This document shows, piece by piece, positions 10,056-20,647 of a stretch of DNA of 64,000 nt (position 1 is the first letter of the stretch; every line of letters starts with the position of its first letter). The position numbers and the translations under genes were made by a program. The DNA comes from Flectonema sp. DT1601. Taxonomy: Eukaryota > Euglenozoa > Diplonemea > Diplonemida > Diplonemidae. The DNA is taken from assembly GCA_964019425.1 (NCBI GenBank), contig OZ025850.1, positions 124,001 to 188,000 on the forward strand, given 5' to 3'. The notes beneath the pieces were generated by a model. That model worked only from the letters and a program-made list of their open reading frames with translations, searched no databases and had not been told where the DNA came from.

Positions 10056-11510
10056 TTATGAAAATGCTGACAATCTGCTCATCTGTAACTCATCTCGCAG
10101 TCGATCATTCTCTTGAAGAATAGCATCTCGTTCTTCAGCAAGTAAACAGTTTCCTTCAACTCTTGCGGCAACTTCTGCTGTTGGTTCACTGACGACAACG
10201 TGAAAGGTTCGTTTATCAGCGAGTAGAGCAGCTAAGACATCATCATGAGAAGTCGTTCGAACTCCATCAACTGACAGAACAGTCATCCCAGGTTTCAATC
10301 CAAACCTCGCTGCAGCAAGTCCTGGAGTCACATGCTTTATAACTGCTGTCGGTCTTCTAAATGAGATTCCTAATTTCTCATCATCTTGTTCCTTTTCAAT
10401 ACATAAATGATGTTCTACTCTTTCGATGTTCATTTCTTTTAAGTCGTGAAGTACTTTCTTAAGTTCAATATATTTTTGTAACATATTTCCCTGTAATTTT
10501 GTCTGAAGATGTGCCTCAGAGACGTTTGTTATAATCCCACTTGTGTTGATTTCTAAGTCGCATGATCTAGAACGAGAATGGGTAGCTGGAGACAGTCGAC
10601 GAGGAGTTAATAGATTTCCTTCTCGTGATGATTCAGCTGAAATACTTTGAGCTGCGACAGCTCGTTGAAGCAGTTCATCTGATTGGTCTTGAGCGGTTAC
10701 CATTCGGTAGTGAGTTTGGCGGAGTTCTTCTTTTAGTCGATCTATTTCTTCACAAAGATCACCTCTTAGAACGCGTTGTTCTTCTCTTTCAAATGCTAAT
10801 TGTCGTTTAACTTGATCAACTAATACGTTTGGGATAGCATCGATACCATCCATTCCACTGCTACTCGAGGGGCTTGCTCCAACAACAGCAGTTCCCGTAG
10901 ACATAAATGATTGTGGGTCACCTCCTGAGGTTAGTCTTGATTCTCGTAATTCAATGTTTTCTTGTTGAAGTGAATCTCTTTCTTTTGTTAATTCATCAAT
11001 TCTGTTTTTAAATGCCGTAATATCTTCAGTGTTGATGGGTTGATCAATGGGTTCATCTTTGTCAGGTTTTGCTTCACTAGAACGACGTTTATTTAAAAGA
11101 TGTATATTAGGAATATAAGAAGGAGTCTCAGCCATGGTCATGGCTTGAAAAGCATCATTTTCAGCTCCGAAGTTAACCGAGTCACGGAAGTTCTTTACCC
11201 GTTGTCCTCTCTTTTTGATTGATCTTTGGATTCTTGATATCCATACTGCCTTCTCACCATCGCTCGATGCTTTAAGAGTATACGGATGTCGCATGCCTGG
11301 TCCTGAGAGTGTCCATGAAACAGAATCATCACTCACTAGTAACGCGCCTGCTAAGTCTAATTTCCCAAGTGGCTTTGCAGAGTAATAATGTAGCATTCCA
11401 TTCTTTAATTCAAACCATCTTTCTTGATGTCTTTTTATTACACCTCCTCCTAACTTGAGAAGCATTCCTTCATAGTTATCGAAGTCTTCATTGTCGTAAC
11501 CATACTGCAT
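10056..11510 (-). CDS. PH domain, coiled-coil and PDZ-like protein
   Basis: A 484-residue cytoplasmic protein. A pleckstrin-homology domain spans about residues 12-98 (EGMLLKLGGGVIKRHQERWFELKNG at its head, closing with AVWISRIQRSIKK). Heptad-like coiled coils lie at about 160-190, 230-275 and 455-478. A PDZ-like domain at about 365-440 carries KLGISF, GLAAARFGLKPGMTVLSVDG. PH domains bind phosphoinositides, so a membrane-associated scaffold role is the likely reading; partners are unknown. The start is the first ATG. AG at 11521-11522, behind TACCTCCCCTCAG, leaves a 10-base leader. That acceptor is at the edge of a tandemly duplicated spacer segment. Confidence 0.85.
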   Translation of the reverse strand: MQYGYDNEDFDNYEGMLLKLGGGVIKRHQERWFELKNGMLHYYSAKPLGKLDLAGALLVSDDSVSWTLSGPGMRHPYTLKASSDGEKAVWISRIQRSIKKRGQRVKNFRDSVNFGAENDAFQAMTMAETPSYIPNIHLLNKRRSSEAKPDKDEPIDQPINTEDITAFKNRIDELTKERDSLQQENIELRESRLTSGGDPQSFMSTGTAVVGASPSSSSGMDGIDAIPNVLVDQVKRQLAFEREEQRVLRGDLCEEIDRLKEELRQTHYRMVTAQDQSDELLQRAVAAQSISAESSREGNLLTPRRLSPATHSRSRSCDLEINTSGIITNVSEAHLQTKLQGNMLQKYIELKKVLHDLKEMNIERVEHHLCIEKEQDDEKLGISFRRPTAVIKHVTPGLAAARFGLKPGMTVLSVDGVRTTSHDDVLAALLADKRTFHVVVSEPTAEVAARVEGNCLLAEERDAILQENDRLRDELQMSRLSAFS

Positions 11511-11524
11511 TACAGATTCACTGA

Positions 11525-11722
11525 GGGGAGGTAACTTTGATACTAATGTTAAATAGAAAGCAACTTGAAACTCAATATAAGAAAATCAACAATTGGTATG
11601 TGCTGTCGAATATGGGAGGTAACTTGATACTAATATTAAATGGAAAGCAACTTGAAACTGGCAAAAACGAGAATAGGGTTCGGGCAAACCTGGTTGCAAT
11701 ATAAGAAATCAACAATTGGTAT
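11525..11722. repeat. Tandem duplication in spacer (two units)
   Basis: Unit 1 (11525-11599) and unit 2 (11613-11722) share a head GGGAGGTAACTT, a middle AAGCAACTTGAAACT and a tail AATCAACAATTGGTAT with few differences. Unit 2 has about 36 extra bases in the middle. It lies between SelO and the PH/PDZ gene and includes the latter's probable splice acceptor. Confidence 0.85.
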
Positions 11723-11785
11723 CGGTTGGTATGGGAGGGGGAATATTTTGGTTTTCTTATATTGTCTTTAGATAAAGGGTTACGA

Positions 11786-13495
11786 CTATGATCCACAACT
11801 AACTAAATCTAAACAGCCGTCAACATCTGGGAGAGCAATGTATTTATTTACATCTTTTACCTGAGTCGTTATTTTATCAAAAGGATCCGACAGTACTTCA
11901 ATCAGTTCGGAGAGCGGAGTGAAGTCTCCTAAAGCTGCTGACTCAGACACATCACGAAGTATGCCATTGCGAGGTATGAACATGGGGTTAGTTGAATTTG
12001 AAAGTAGCATTCGGTGGTGGAAATATGAACTGGAGGACATTCCAGACCTGGCAAGCTGTGAAACAATACTCCTCTGATACGATTTAAAAAAAAATTTCCA
12101 CTGTCGGAACAAATCAGTAATTTTAACGGCACGTTCCGTTTCCCCGACGAAGTCCATCCTGGCGTCCGGATATTTGAAAAATTGTTTTCGGATCCTCTCG
12201 CTTCGCATTGACATCGCCCTTCGCTGTTGATAATCAGGACAGCTGTCGGCTAGTTTTGTTACGAAGTCTAAAAGGAACGTCTTATCAGTAACCCAACCAA
12301 GAGATCTCATTACAGTAGTGTAGTCACAGGAACTCTCTTGCAAAGCTTCCAATAATCGTTTTATTATAACATTCGCATTCCTCGTCTCAGAAGTAAGCAA
12401 TAACTTCGATGCCATCAGAGTTTCGTATTCCCTCTCAAAGATTTCATTAAAAGCAGAGATAGAGTCTTCAGCATCTGGTTTAGATATAATATTCAAACGA
12501 GAGAGAGCATCAGACAGCCTCCTTAGAGAGAATAACATCGCTTCAGATTGTTTATCAAACGCGTATCGTTCTTCATCATCGATGTAGTTAGAGATGTGAT
12601 TTTTGTTAAAGAACTCCATAAAAGAAAAAGGACCATAATCAATAGTTAATCCGATGATTGATAGATTATCCGTGTTCATAACAGAGTGTGTGAATCCTGT
12701 CGCCTTCCACGATGCGACTAGTGTTGCTGATCTCTTTACAATTTGATTAAAGAAACAGATTCCAGTATTCGATTCGTCAACTTTACAATTTGGATAATAT
12801 CTCATTACGATTTCATTAAATAATTCTTTCAAAGACTTCTTGTCATGGCCTTCTACTTTAACTAATTCAAAAGTTCCGAACCTAATAAAACTGTCAGAGG
12901 ATCGAAGAACCGTTGCCTGAGGAACAGGTACAATATTACCATTGTACAACTCATCTCTCAAGATTGTATTCTTAGACAAGGTTATAGCCAGAGCTCTAGT
13001 TGTGGGTATTCCCATTAGGTTGATATATTCAGATGCGATGTATTCTCTTACACATGATAAAAGTGTGCATCTTCCATCACCTCTACGACTGTATGGAGTC
13101 TGTCCACTTCCTTTTATCTGAAGTTCACTGTTTGGTGATAGTAATGTAGTTATTCCTATCGATGCGGCTCTGCCATCTCCCAACTGGTTGCTGAAATATC
13201 CGAATTGTGTTCCTGCGTATCGTCTGCTGTATGGTTTCAATCCTATTAGATATTTGTTAAAAAAATTTTGTCCACCACTTGCTATTTCAGTTATTACGTT
13301 ACCAGCATCCCCAAATTGAGTTTCAGCTGATTGCCAAATTCCCATTTCTCGTAATAAATTTTCGTTTAAAGCAACTGACGTGACATTGTTCACGTGTTGT
13401 AGTTTCACAGGTGATATCAAATAATTAAAATCGGGTGTTTGAAATATTTCTGATAAACCTGCAGACGAGAGTAACCCGATAGCAGTGATGATCAT
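11786..13495 (-). CDS. selO: SelO-family protein AMPylase (pseudokinase), Cys form
   Basis: A 569-residue member of the SelO/YdiU family, mitochondrial pseudokinases that transfer AMP to Ser/Thr/Tyr in redox control. Family signatures are clear: YAGTQFGYFSNQLGDGRA, the GSGQTPYSRRGDGR stretch, and the metal/catalytic region with MNTDN followed by TIDYGPFSF. Animal SelO ends in a selenocysteine motif; here the end reads LVSCGS before a TAG stop, like bacterial YdiU (SCSS), so it is a cysteine-type enzyme with no Sec needed. The first about 30 residues are divergent and could be a targeting segment. The start at 13493-13495 is only 2 bases after an AG (TTATATTTAG, AG at 13498-13499), the shortest leader in the window. 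No intron is visible. Confidence 0.93.
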   Translation of the reverse strand: MIITAIGLLSSAGLSEIFQTPDFNYLISPVKLQHVNNVTSVALNENLLREMGIWQSAETQFGDAGNVITEIASGGQNFFNKYLIGLKPYSRRYAGTQFGYFSNQLGDGRAASIGITTLLSPNSELQIKGSGQTPYSRRGDGRCTLLSCVREYIASEYINLMGIPTTRALAITLSKNTILRDELYNGNIVPVPQATVLRSSDSFIRFGTFELVKVEGHDKKSLKELFNEIVMRYYPNCKVDESNTGICFFNQIVKRSATLVASWKATGFTHSVMNTDNLSIIGLTIDYGPFSFMEFFNKNHISNYIDDEERYAFDKQSEAMLFSLRRLSDALSRLNIISKPDAEDSISAFNEIFEREYETLMASKLLLTSETRNANVIIKRLLEALQESSCDYTTVMRSLGWVTDKTFLLDFVTKLADSCPDYQQRRAMSMRSERIRKQFFKYPDARMDFVGETERAVKITDLFRQWKFFFKSYQRSIVSQLARSGMSSSSYFHHRMLLSNSTNPMFIPRNGILRDVSESAALGDFTPLSELIEVLSDPFDKITTQVKDVNKYIALPDVDGCLDLVSCGS

Positions 13496-14360
13496 TACTA
13501 AATATAATCCTTCTTAGAAAAGTGTTTTAGCGATCTAACAAACCACCCGAGTATGTATTCTGTTAAGTTGAAATTAAAATAATTATTTTTTTTTTTTTAA
13601 GATTCAAAAAAAAAAAAAAACTAAAATGAAGAGAAAACATATATAGCAAGGTGCTAGACCTATTAAGTTGAGTTATTGTAATGTAATCAAAAGGTAAGGT
13701 CAACATAAATTATATTTCTTAAGAAATAGAAGAAATAGACATAACGATTGCATTTAATATTGCAAACCAGAATAAGACCAGAAGATCAAGAACTCCTTGG
13801 GGTGGGGACGGGTTTCTTTCCCAGTCACACTTCAGACCTATTTCCTAAACTACTCAGCCCAAAACATACGAAAGGCAAGGATGAACGGAGCAAAATACGA
13901 ACTACATAAACGGAGAACAAGGCTTTCAAAAAAAACAAAAAAAAAAAAAGAGGCTTGGTTCATTTTTTGGTTTTATTTTAGTGAAAAGAAATGCTACCTC
14001 TCGTTTTTTTTTTTTTTTTTTTTTTTTTTTTCTCCCCTCCCCGCGGCTCTAATACTATTTTTTTTTTTTTTTTTTTTTGCATTAGTGCACAACAACAATT
14101 CACAATTGGTTTTTCGAATCTCGATTATATGTCAAGAAGGTTCACCTGAAACCTTTTTTGTTTTTGTCATTTTTTTTTTTTTTTTTTTTTACTTTACTTC
14201 CAAAACCTATTGAGAGAATCAAACAAACAAACAAACAAAAAAAAAAAATTAAAAAATATAAAAAGTAACGGAGAAGTGTCTTAACCATTTTTTTTTTTTT
14301 GATTTAATCTAATTAGACACCTTACTTAAAAGAAAACACACATCAAAAGTGTGTGTGTTA
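13496..14360. other. spacer with T-tracts
   Basis: No gene is recognised. The spacer is dominated by poly(T) runs of 18-28 bases (about 14006-14031, 14060-14078 and 14171-14190) and a CAAA microsatellite at 14221-14240. Confidence 0.6.
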
Positions 14361-15230
14361 TCATGTTGTTTTAATAGTAATATGTAAGAAGCAATCAGGA
14401 TAAGCCATATACTCAGCTAACCACACTAAAGGAGCTGTAGCAGGTGGAGACACTCCGTGAATAAGAATCTGAACACCGGGAAGGTTTATTGGAGCGTCTG
14501 ATTGCTTTTGTTCGTCTGTGAATTTAAATTCTTTTTCTAAATATTTGACTAAGAAATCACTTATTGTAAAAGACTCATCTCCAGTAGGAGTCACAGGAGA
14601 TCGAAGCCACACCTGTCCATTAAAATGAACCATAATTGGGATTCTACTACTGCCTGCGTCTTTACGCATTTGCGTTTTAATATTCGCATATTTCATGTAG
14701 TTACATTCTTTAACAGCTTTAACCAGATCTCTCCACTGCTCCATTGGTAGGTTGGTTACTATTTTTGTACTACCGTACTGTACTTGATATGCTTGTTTAA
14801 TCTGTTGATGATAAAGTGATGTGGCTTCTGCTTCTCCTGCTAAGCTGGTGATGGCAGTGGGTTCTTTTACTGGAGAGAAGTGGACGGATAATTTCAACGG
14901 AAGCATGTCGTGAGTTTCTTTGTTCTCATCAGTCATAAGTTGATCGAATATAACACCCATCGGGTAATGCCATCTGATCGGTACGTTTACTTCTCCTTCA
15001 TCTCTTGATAACCAAATATTGTTATTCATTCTTGTTGCTGCTGCTCCTTGATAATGAGCTTGCACTTCTTGTAAGAAGAACGATAAATATCCGACTCTAG
15101 GTACCAGTTTAAAAAATGGAGTAGGACGCTCATAGTCTAACCCAGCTAGAGAGTCACTCGACAAGTTAAATTGAACTGGAACTTTTCCCTTCCAAAGTTC
15201 CTTCATAAAGTCATCACCAGCCGCTGACAT
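14361..15230 (-). CDS. ATG5: Autophagy protein ATG5
   Basis: A 289-residue protein with the normal length and order of ATG5: an N-terminal WKGKVPVQFNL, the RVGYLSFFLQEVQAHY segment, RWHYPMGVIFD, and a C-terminal ubiquitin-like fold ending near GVSPPATAPLVWLAEYMAYPDCFLHI. ATG5 joins ATG12 and ATG16 as the E3-like complex that lipidates ATG8 on the phagophore. Alignment by eye to plant ATG5 places the ATG12-acceptor lysine at K145 within QQIKQAYQVQYGSTK, so covalent conjugation looks possible. The start is the first ATG. Candidate acceptor AG at 15250-15251 follows a mixed CT/A tract, giving a leader of about 19 bases. No introns are visible. Confidence 0.92.
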   Translation of the reverse strand: MSAAGDDFMKELWKGKVPVQFNLSSDSLAGLDYERPTPFFKLVPRVGYLSFFLQEVQAHYQGAAATRMNNNIWLSRDEGEVNVPIRWHYPMGVIFDQLMTDENKETHDMLPLKLSVHFSPVKEPTAITSLAGEAEATSLYHQQIKQAYQVQYGSTKIVTNLPMEQWRDLVKAVKECNYMKYANIKTQMRKDAGSSRIPIMVHFNGQVWLRSPVTPTGDESFTISDFLVKYLEKEFKFTDEQKQSDAPINLPGVQILIHGVSPPATAPLVWLAEYMAYPDCFLHITIKTT

Positions 15231-15881
15231 ATTTTGTGTTTTTGGTGTACTTCTCCTTTTGGGAGGGAATTGAAATAATTATTTTTTTTTTTCATTTATT
15301 TTAAAAAAAAAACCTTTACCGCTTAAACAAGTAGTGAACTTAAATAGCATTGGTAGTTGTTGGTACTGATGTGGCTTCTCAACTCCAACAGCAACAAAGA
15401 GATTAAAACATTTAATCTCATAACATTAGTTGTTGAACCAGAACCCCCCTCAATCAGTCAAATAATATGTCCATCTGTCTTCCCGCACTTGTAGAAAATA
15501 CAGTAAAAACGAAAGGGAAACATTACTAACATGGTTGGGCTTGAAAGCGCTGTATCAAAATAGTTTTTTTTTTTTTTTTTTCCCATTCTTTCCTGTTTTT
15601 TTTTTTTTTTTGCTTTTTTTTTGCAAGAAGTGCAAAGCAAAAATCTTAATACGGCTGCGGCACAGCTGGGGGTAGTTGGAGCCGTGTCGAGCTGACCTGA
15701 CAGCAGTCAGTTTACTTCCGAATGAAGATGACTTGCGTCACACAGCAGCTGACATCAGTCAGTAATGAGAAGATAGTTAGAAAGAATGTTATGTCTTAAA
15801 GGACAAACACATTGACAGTTATCAACTTATCTGACGAACACATCAAAGAATGAGATACTAAACTACAACTGATTAAATTAA
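15231..15881. other. spacer
   Basis: No gene is recognised. It has T-tracts around 15560-15620. A less AT-rich patch at about 15645-15760 holds two imperfect copies of a GCTGAC...CAGTCAGT motif; its meaning is unknown. Confidence 0.5.
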
Positions 15882-16544
15882 CTATTTAATATCCCAGGCT
15901 TTGCGTATGTCGAAGTACTTCTCAGGTGTCCACATGTGAGTGTAGCACGCCATTGCAGCTGAGAGGAAGAGAGTCGAACCGGCAATACTCGCTGAATTGC
16001 GTTTCCAGCGTACGGCTGGTACCAAAGCAAAGGCTGTAAGAGGAGTTAATACCCGACTATCTCTCTCCCAAATAGGGATTGATTCAGGGTCAGGACGCTT
16101 TACTAAATACTTCTTACGAGCATTTCGAATAACAAGTTCTCGGAGGAAAGCATCGGCGACGCACATAGAAAACACGAATCCTCCGAGTCTGTTTCCCATT
16201 GAAGATCCTGAAACAGAAGCTTCTACGAGCATGCTAGGAAATGCTGCTCTCCAAGCTAATTCTCGTTGAACTTTTAAAGATTGATAAACACCGTGCATCC
16301 CTCCTGCGAGTACACCACCAGCGTAGGCACCTCCAACGCTCTGTGAGATTCCTGCGAAGCTATAAAAATAACCCGTGGCCTCATCCTGAGTAACCTGATC
16401 CCATCCATCCATTAAAGTATTCTCTCCTCGTAGTGTTCCATCAACTCCAACATCAATACCTGATTGTACTACAGATCCCATTCCATTAACAAGTTCTACA
16501 AACATAGCTTCTGCTTCTGCTTCAGCAGGAGTATGACCCGTCAT
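15882..16544 (-). CDS. Tim17/Tim22/Tim23-family mitochondrial translocase protein
   Basis: A 220-residue protein. Residues about 75-150 hold the family's glycine-rich membrane helices: GGAYAGGVLAGGMHGVYQS and, after a short loop, GSSMGNRLGGFVFSMCVADAFLR, followed by an RNARKKY-like basic segment. These proteins form the import channels of the inner mitochondrial membrane (TIM22/TIM23). The N-terminus FYSFAGISQSVGG suits a Tim23-like member, but I cannot fix the subtype; a peroxisomal PMP24-like role is possible. The chosen ATG (16542-16544) follows an acceptor TTTCATTCAATCTCAG (AG at 16559-16560) by 14 bases. An in-frame extension of 24 codons upstream would contain that acceptor. Confidence 0.87.
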   Translation of the reverse strand: MTGHTPAEAEAEAMFVELVNGMGSVVQSGIDVGVDGTLRGENTLMDGWDQVTQDEATGYFYSFAGISQSVGGAYAGGVLAGGMHGVYQSLKVQRELAWRAAFPSMLVEASVSGSSMGNRLGGFVFSMCVADAFLRELVIRNARKKYLVKRPDPESIPIWERDSRVLTPLTAFALVPAVRWKRNSASIAGSTLFLSAAMACYTHMWTPEKYFDIRKAWDIK

Positions 16545-17377
16545 GTTGATTTGTTGATCTGAGATTGAATGAAATTCATAAATTGCTATCCTGATACAGC
16601 CGTACGTGAAGTTCAACTTCCCTCATCATGATGGTATCTCACTAAGAATACGATGACCATGGTGGGTTGATATAAATATGTTTTGCAGCAGGATTTGTAA
16701 AAGTCCAAAAAAAAAAAAAAAAAAAAAGAAATACTAACATAAGTGACCCTCCCAGCCTTTCCAGGAATCAGGATTCCTTCGAATCACAAAAATAAAATAA
16801 ACCCAAATACACCAGACCAGCTAAATTACATATTTGGACCTGGATTTGCAGAACACGAACTGCTTTGGAAATCTTTTTCTTTTTTAATTTCTGTCAGAAG
16901 CAGTCACCAAACCTTTCGGCTGATGTTTTCGAAAACTAAATTCAGTAAAAAAAAAAAGAGAAAAGAAAAAAAGGACAACTTATTTTGTTATGCGTAAATA
17001 ACAGTTGCTGAGAAAAACAACAGTCACACAATACGACTATTTTAGTTCTGAAGAATTAATAAAAGAAATAAGATAAAACGATAATTAAAAGGCGAGACAA
17101 GAAACAAAATATAACTGTGTAAATGAGAACTATCTCCACTAAACCTTTATAAGCAAAAGGGGGAAAACACACCAAACGGAAGAAGTAAAAGAGTCTAAGA
17201 TAACAACTGATGACATCTGAGTTTCAGTAGCGTGCACGCGACAACATCACTTATCGAGTAAGGCATCACAAGTAGTGATTAAATATTATGTTCCCTTTGT
17301 GCAAGAGTTTTTTCTTTTTTTTATACTTAATTAGGTTCTAAGTATGACTCTTTTTAAAAAAAGAGTGAGCAGTAGAA
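16545..17377. other. spacer
   Basis: No gene is recognised. It has a poly(A) run near 16708-16727 and A-rich sequence around 16950-16975. One open frame on the plus strand there has no features of a real protein. Confidence 0.5.
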
Positions 17378-18223
17378 CTACCTTCCTCCACAAGAGATTG
17401 TACAACCAAAGCAAGCCCTACGAGAACCATCTCTCCAAATGCACTTTTCACAAGCAACACCATGACACTGAGTACAGACCATAATACATCTACGGCATGT
17501 TCTTCGTAACATCATTGAGTGACCACAAGGATGAGGTATCCAAGCTCGAGTCTTCTTTAAGAAGGCATTGCGAAGACGAAGTCGATGAGAAAGATCAGTG
17601 CGAAGAGTTCCACACCAAGGGCAACTATCCCACTCTGACTGCATGCGACCTTTACAAGAATGACATGTTCTTACATTAAAACTTTTTATAAACGACTCTT
17701 TCGGCATCAGTTGAACATCAGCACAAGTTCTACAACTACTTGTAAAACAAGTATCACAAACAACTGCCTCCTGCCAAGTCACTCCCTTTTCACAGTTGCA
17801 GCATCGCACAGTGAGCAGCTCTGTGGCTTGTTTCAGGCATTTTCGAGCTAATCGAAGGTTATAAAGTTCTCTTATGGGCCAGAGAAATGATAACACGTAG
17901 TGCAATATATCATCAGGGAGGTTAATAACTTTCTTATTGTCAAGAGTGTATCGAGAACATCCTGATCCTGGCCTGGAGACATTCCAAGTACTTCCTTTGT
18001 CATTACTCCATAGAGGAGATGTGGGAGTATTTTTAATTGGAGTGACTGCAGCTACTTGTGATGAACTAGTTCTTGAAATTGGTCTCTTTGAACTGTAAGG
18101 TGCTGTTGTTACTTCCAATAGTAAGGCATTTAACTGACAGCACGTAGGGAATGCTGACCAATCATAACTTTCTAGATCAACTTTTTCTCGCAAATCGTGA
18201 GAATCATGCGACTCAGATGTCAT
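17378..18223 (-). CDS. F-box protein with cysteine-rich zinc-binding region
   Basis: A 281-residue protein. An F-box-like segment lies near residues 102-140 (INLPDDILHYVLSFL, then LRLARKCLKQA). The rest has many CxxC pairs (CCNCEKG, CDTCFTSSCRTC, CHSC, CPWCG, CRRCIMVCTQC, CEKC, CFGC), consistent with several zinc knuckles or a degenerate RING/zinc-ribbon array. F-box proteins recruit substrates to SCF ubiquitin ligases; the zinc region would be the substrate side, which is inference. The ATG at 18221-18223 follows an acceptor TATCTCACCTCAG (AG at 18237-18238). Within the 13-base leader sits another ATG, out of frame, that opens a five-codon uORF overlapping the start: a possible translation brake, or the real start is weakly scanned. 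Confidence 0.8.
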   Translation of the reverse strand: MTSESHDSHDLREKVDLESYDWSAFPTCCQLNALLLEVTTAPYSSKRPISRTSSSQVAAVTPIKNTPTSPLWSNDKGSTWNVSRPGSGCSRYTLDNKKVINLPDDILHYVLSFLWPIRELYNLRLARKCLKQATELLTVRCCNCEKGVTWQEAVVCDTCFTSSCRTCADVQLMPKESFIKSFNVRTCHSCKGRMQSEWDSCPWCGTLRTDLSHRLRLRNAFLKKTRAWIPHPCGHSMMLRRTCRRCIMVCTQCHGVACEKCIWRDGSRRACFGCTISCGGR

Positions 18224-18267
18224 ATAGCATTTGATACTGAGGTGAGATAGAAATATGAGTTTATTAT

Positions 18268-18385
18268 AAAAAAAAGTGCATTCTGCTGTTCCATAATACA
18301 CTTGTGGAATACGTAGTTTCAGGCCTTAATCTTATACTACTTGTCCCTCTTAGGCCTTCATGAGATAGAAATATAACAAAACAAC
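18268..18385. repeat. Dispersed repeat family B, copy
   Basis: Shares TTCTGCTGTTCCATAATACAC with 20960-20981, and GCCTTAATCTTA plus CCCTCTTAGGCCT with 51133-51165. The copies overlap in different parts, showing a longer ancestral element. It lies between the F-box and membrane-protein genes. Confidence 0.6.
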
Positions 18386-18549
18386 TACACAAGACACCCC
18401 ATTCATATTATACCGATCTGAAAAAAAAAATTGAAAATTTATTTACATCATCGAATTAGTTAAGTTATTATGATTGAGACAAAATCTACTTGTCTTCCAA
18501 AAAAGTATCACAAAAAAAACACCCAAACAAAAACAAAAAAAAAAAAATT

Positions 18550-19416
18550 CTAACTTTTCGGCATCCCCACAACTGCAGCAACCTGAAGCACAAACCAGGC
18601 CCAATGCCAATATAAGTGATACTTCTCAAAAGGATAGGTACCTGGGTACCCAGTTGCTTTATAAAGCCACACACACGCTAGTAGTGCAACAATTAGAAAC
18701 AGTCGAACGATATACGATGAAGAGTACAGTAGAGCAATAACAGTAACTGGAAATGAAGAAACGAGAGGACAGAGACGTGTGGTTCCCATCCAACGGCGTT
18801 CCTCACCGCTGAGGTGTTGGATGGCAGCAGAGGAGAGAGAGATTAAAAGAATAGCAGAGAGGAAAGATCTACCCCTGAACTGCAATATAGCCATGGGAAT
18901 TAACAAAGCGTAGCAGGACAACATTAGTGGTTCTGTAAAACTACGTCTACCCCAACGGATTACAAGAGGTTTAAAGTCAGGCTCACCAGTACGAAGTTTC
19001 TCTGTGTACCTCTCCGCTCTGGTACCTATGCTGCGTATTTTACTTTTGCATGTTTGAAGTCCGTAGCGTATCTCCCTACGATGCCCATTGTTCCAAAATA
19101 ATAATCTCCTCGATAGGATGAATTCAAAGAAATCATTTGCCAACCCTGAAGCAATTCCTTTCTTGGTTTTATTTATACTAATCTCGTTTGATGTTTTGTT
19201 TACGATAGTCTTTCGAGTCCACAGTAAAGGGTTTAGCTTTCCCAGTTCTATTATTCTCCTCACACCAATCGAACGAAGTCTTAACCATGCGCTCTGTTTT
19301 TCCTTCCCACTTTCGATTATCTTCTGTAGGCCAATTGATCGTAACTTCATCCAAAGTGCTTTTCCATTCCTTACTTGTGGACCTGTTTTACTCAAAGTAG
19401 AGCCAGACTCATTCAT
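18550..19416 (-). CDS. Small multi-pass membrane protein, function unknown
   Basis: A 288-residue protein. The first half is basic and holds two tandem copies of an 18-residue motif (LWMKLRSIGLQKIIESGK and AWLRLRSIGVRRIIELGK) plus a third, weaker piece. The second half has about four to five membrane helices and ends with EKYHLYWHWAWF and a final hydrophobic helix. The HxxWHW piece faintly recalls the last helix of the CREST hydrolase group (alkaline ceramidases and relatives), but I do not see the full set of catalytic residues and do not assign it. The acceptor in front is the best in the window: TTTTTCTTCTTAACAG, about 11 bases before the ATG. Confidence 0.7.
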   Translation of the reverse strand: MNESGSTLSKTGPQVRNGKALWMKLRSIGLQKIIESGKEKQSAWLRLRSIGVRRIIELGKLNPLLWTRKTIVNKTSNEISINKTKKGIASGLANDFFEFILSRRLLFWNNGHRREIRYGLQTCKSKIRSIGTRAERYTEKLRTGEPDFKPLVIRWGRRSFTEPLMLSCYALLIPMAILQFRGRSFLSAILLISLSSAAIQHLSGEERRWMGTTRLCPLVSSFPVTVIALLYSSSYIVRLFLIVALLACVWLYKATGYPGTYPFEKYHLYWHWAWFVLQVAAVVGMPKS

Positions 19417-20647
19417 GGTTTGTGTCTCTGTTAAGAAGAAAAACTCTTATTGGATCTACTACTCCCACTATTGTAGTTTTAGTTACATATTATAGGTGCT
19501 TTAAGGTGACTCACAGCAAGAGGACCCAATCCGTAGAAGTTAGTAAGTAGGAGTACCTGAAAGTAGAATTAAAATATAAAATACGAAACTGAACTACAAC
19601 AAAAATCGATCAATTACCAAAAACAATGACTCACCGGAACAGATTTCTGCACATCAATAAAAGCCACAAGGATACGTACACAAAATCTAACTTAAAACTT
19701 AGAGAAGGAAAAGGGAATGGAGAGAGAGGGATTTCCGTAGGGACTGTTTGATTTTGTACGTAAAACACAAATGTATTGTATCATAAACAACAAAACGATA
19801 ATTTAACATTAGTAGTTTTAGGTTTAGTGACTAAAGGTATTGTTGGTGTAGGTATACACTCTGCAATTGACGTAAATACTTTACATTATAATAAATGTTT
19901 CTGACTTAGCAGCATACATATCTACTTTTCCGTGTTGTCATTCAGTGCAGTACGGAATCGAGTTATCCAATTACGAATGTTAATCGTGAGCCTTGGGAAC
20001 AATACGGCAGAGTCTAGGTTTCACCTGCAAGTTACATGAAATTAACAGTTGCTATTTCGTAGCGGAAAACTCACCTTAAAGAACTCAAAGGTAGCGTTGT
20101 CCATAATCAACAAAGAATTGTTGGGGCACGACAGGTTTTAGGTGGGGAACGTTTAGTCGGCAAAGTCCAGAGTGGAGGTTTCTAAAGAAAACAATCATCC
20201 GTGTCCTCCATGTTCTATACGCGACCATGTTAGAGTTCTCACAGAATTGACCTTCATGATTAAGGGTTACCAGTGTGTTTTCTACCCGTAGTTTATGATG
20301 GATAAAGAAACAAAATGACGTAAGGCAGTTAGATTTACATCATTTCAATAAAACTGGATAATGGAAAAGAGAATGGAGGGAGAGAGATTTCCGAGGAGTG
20401 AAACTTACTTTGACAATGTAAAACAGTAACAATTTTAGGTATCAAAGAAAAGCTACGTTTAGAGAAAAAAAAGAAAAACACGTTATCGAATCAATCCGGA
20501 TCTTCGGTGGATTCGAAAGGATCAATCTTTCGGGGGGCGGGATGTTCGATTTTGTAAAAATTACTACTGTGTTGTATCATAAAAAAACATAAAGATAATT
20601 AAACATTAGTTTTAGATACAGTGACTAGGGGTGAAGCGCTTTCGGGG

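Noticed and set aside
11786-11800. Selenocysteine at the end of SelO
   Set aside because: The terminal motif is SCGS followed by a TAG stop; there is no in-frame TGA to be read as Sec.
14790-14830. Loss of the ATG12-acceptor lysine in ATG5 when compared with human ATG5
   Set aside because: Alignment to plant ATG5 puts K145 (IKQAYQVQYGSTK) at the acceptor position, so the lysine is probably kept.
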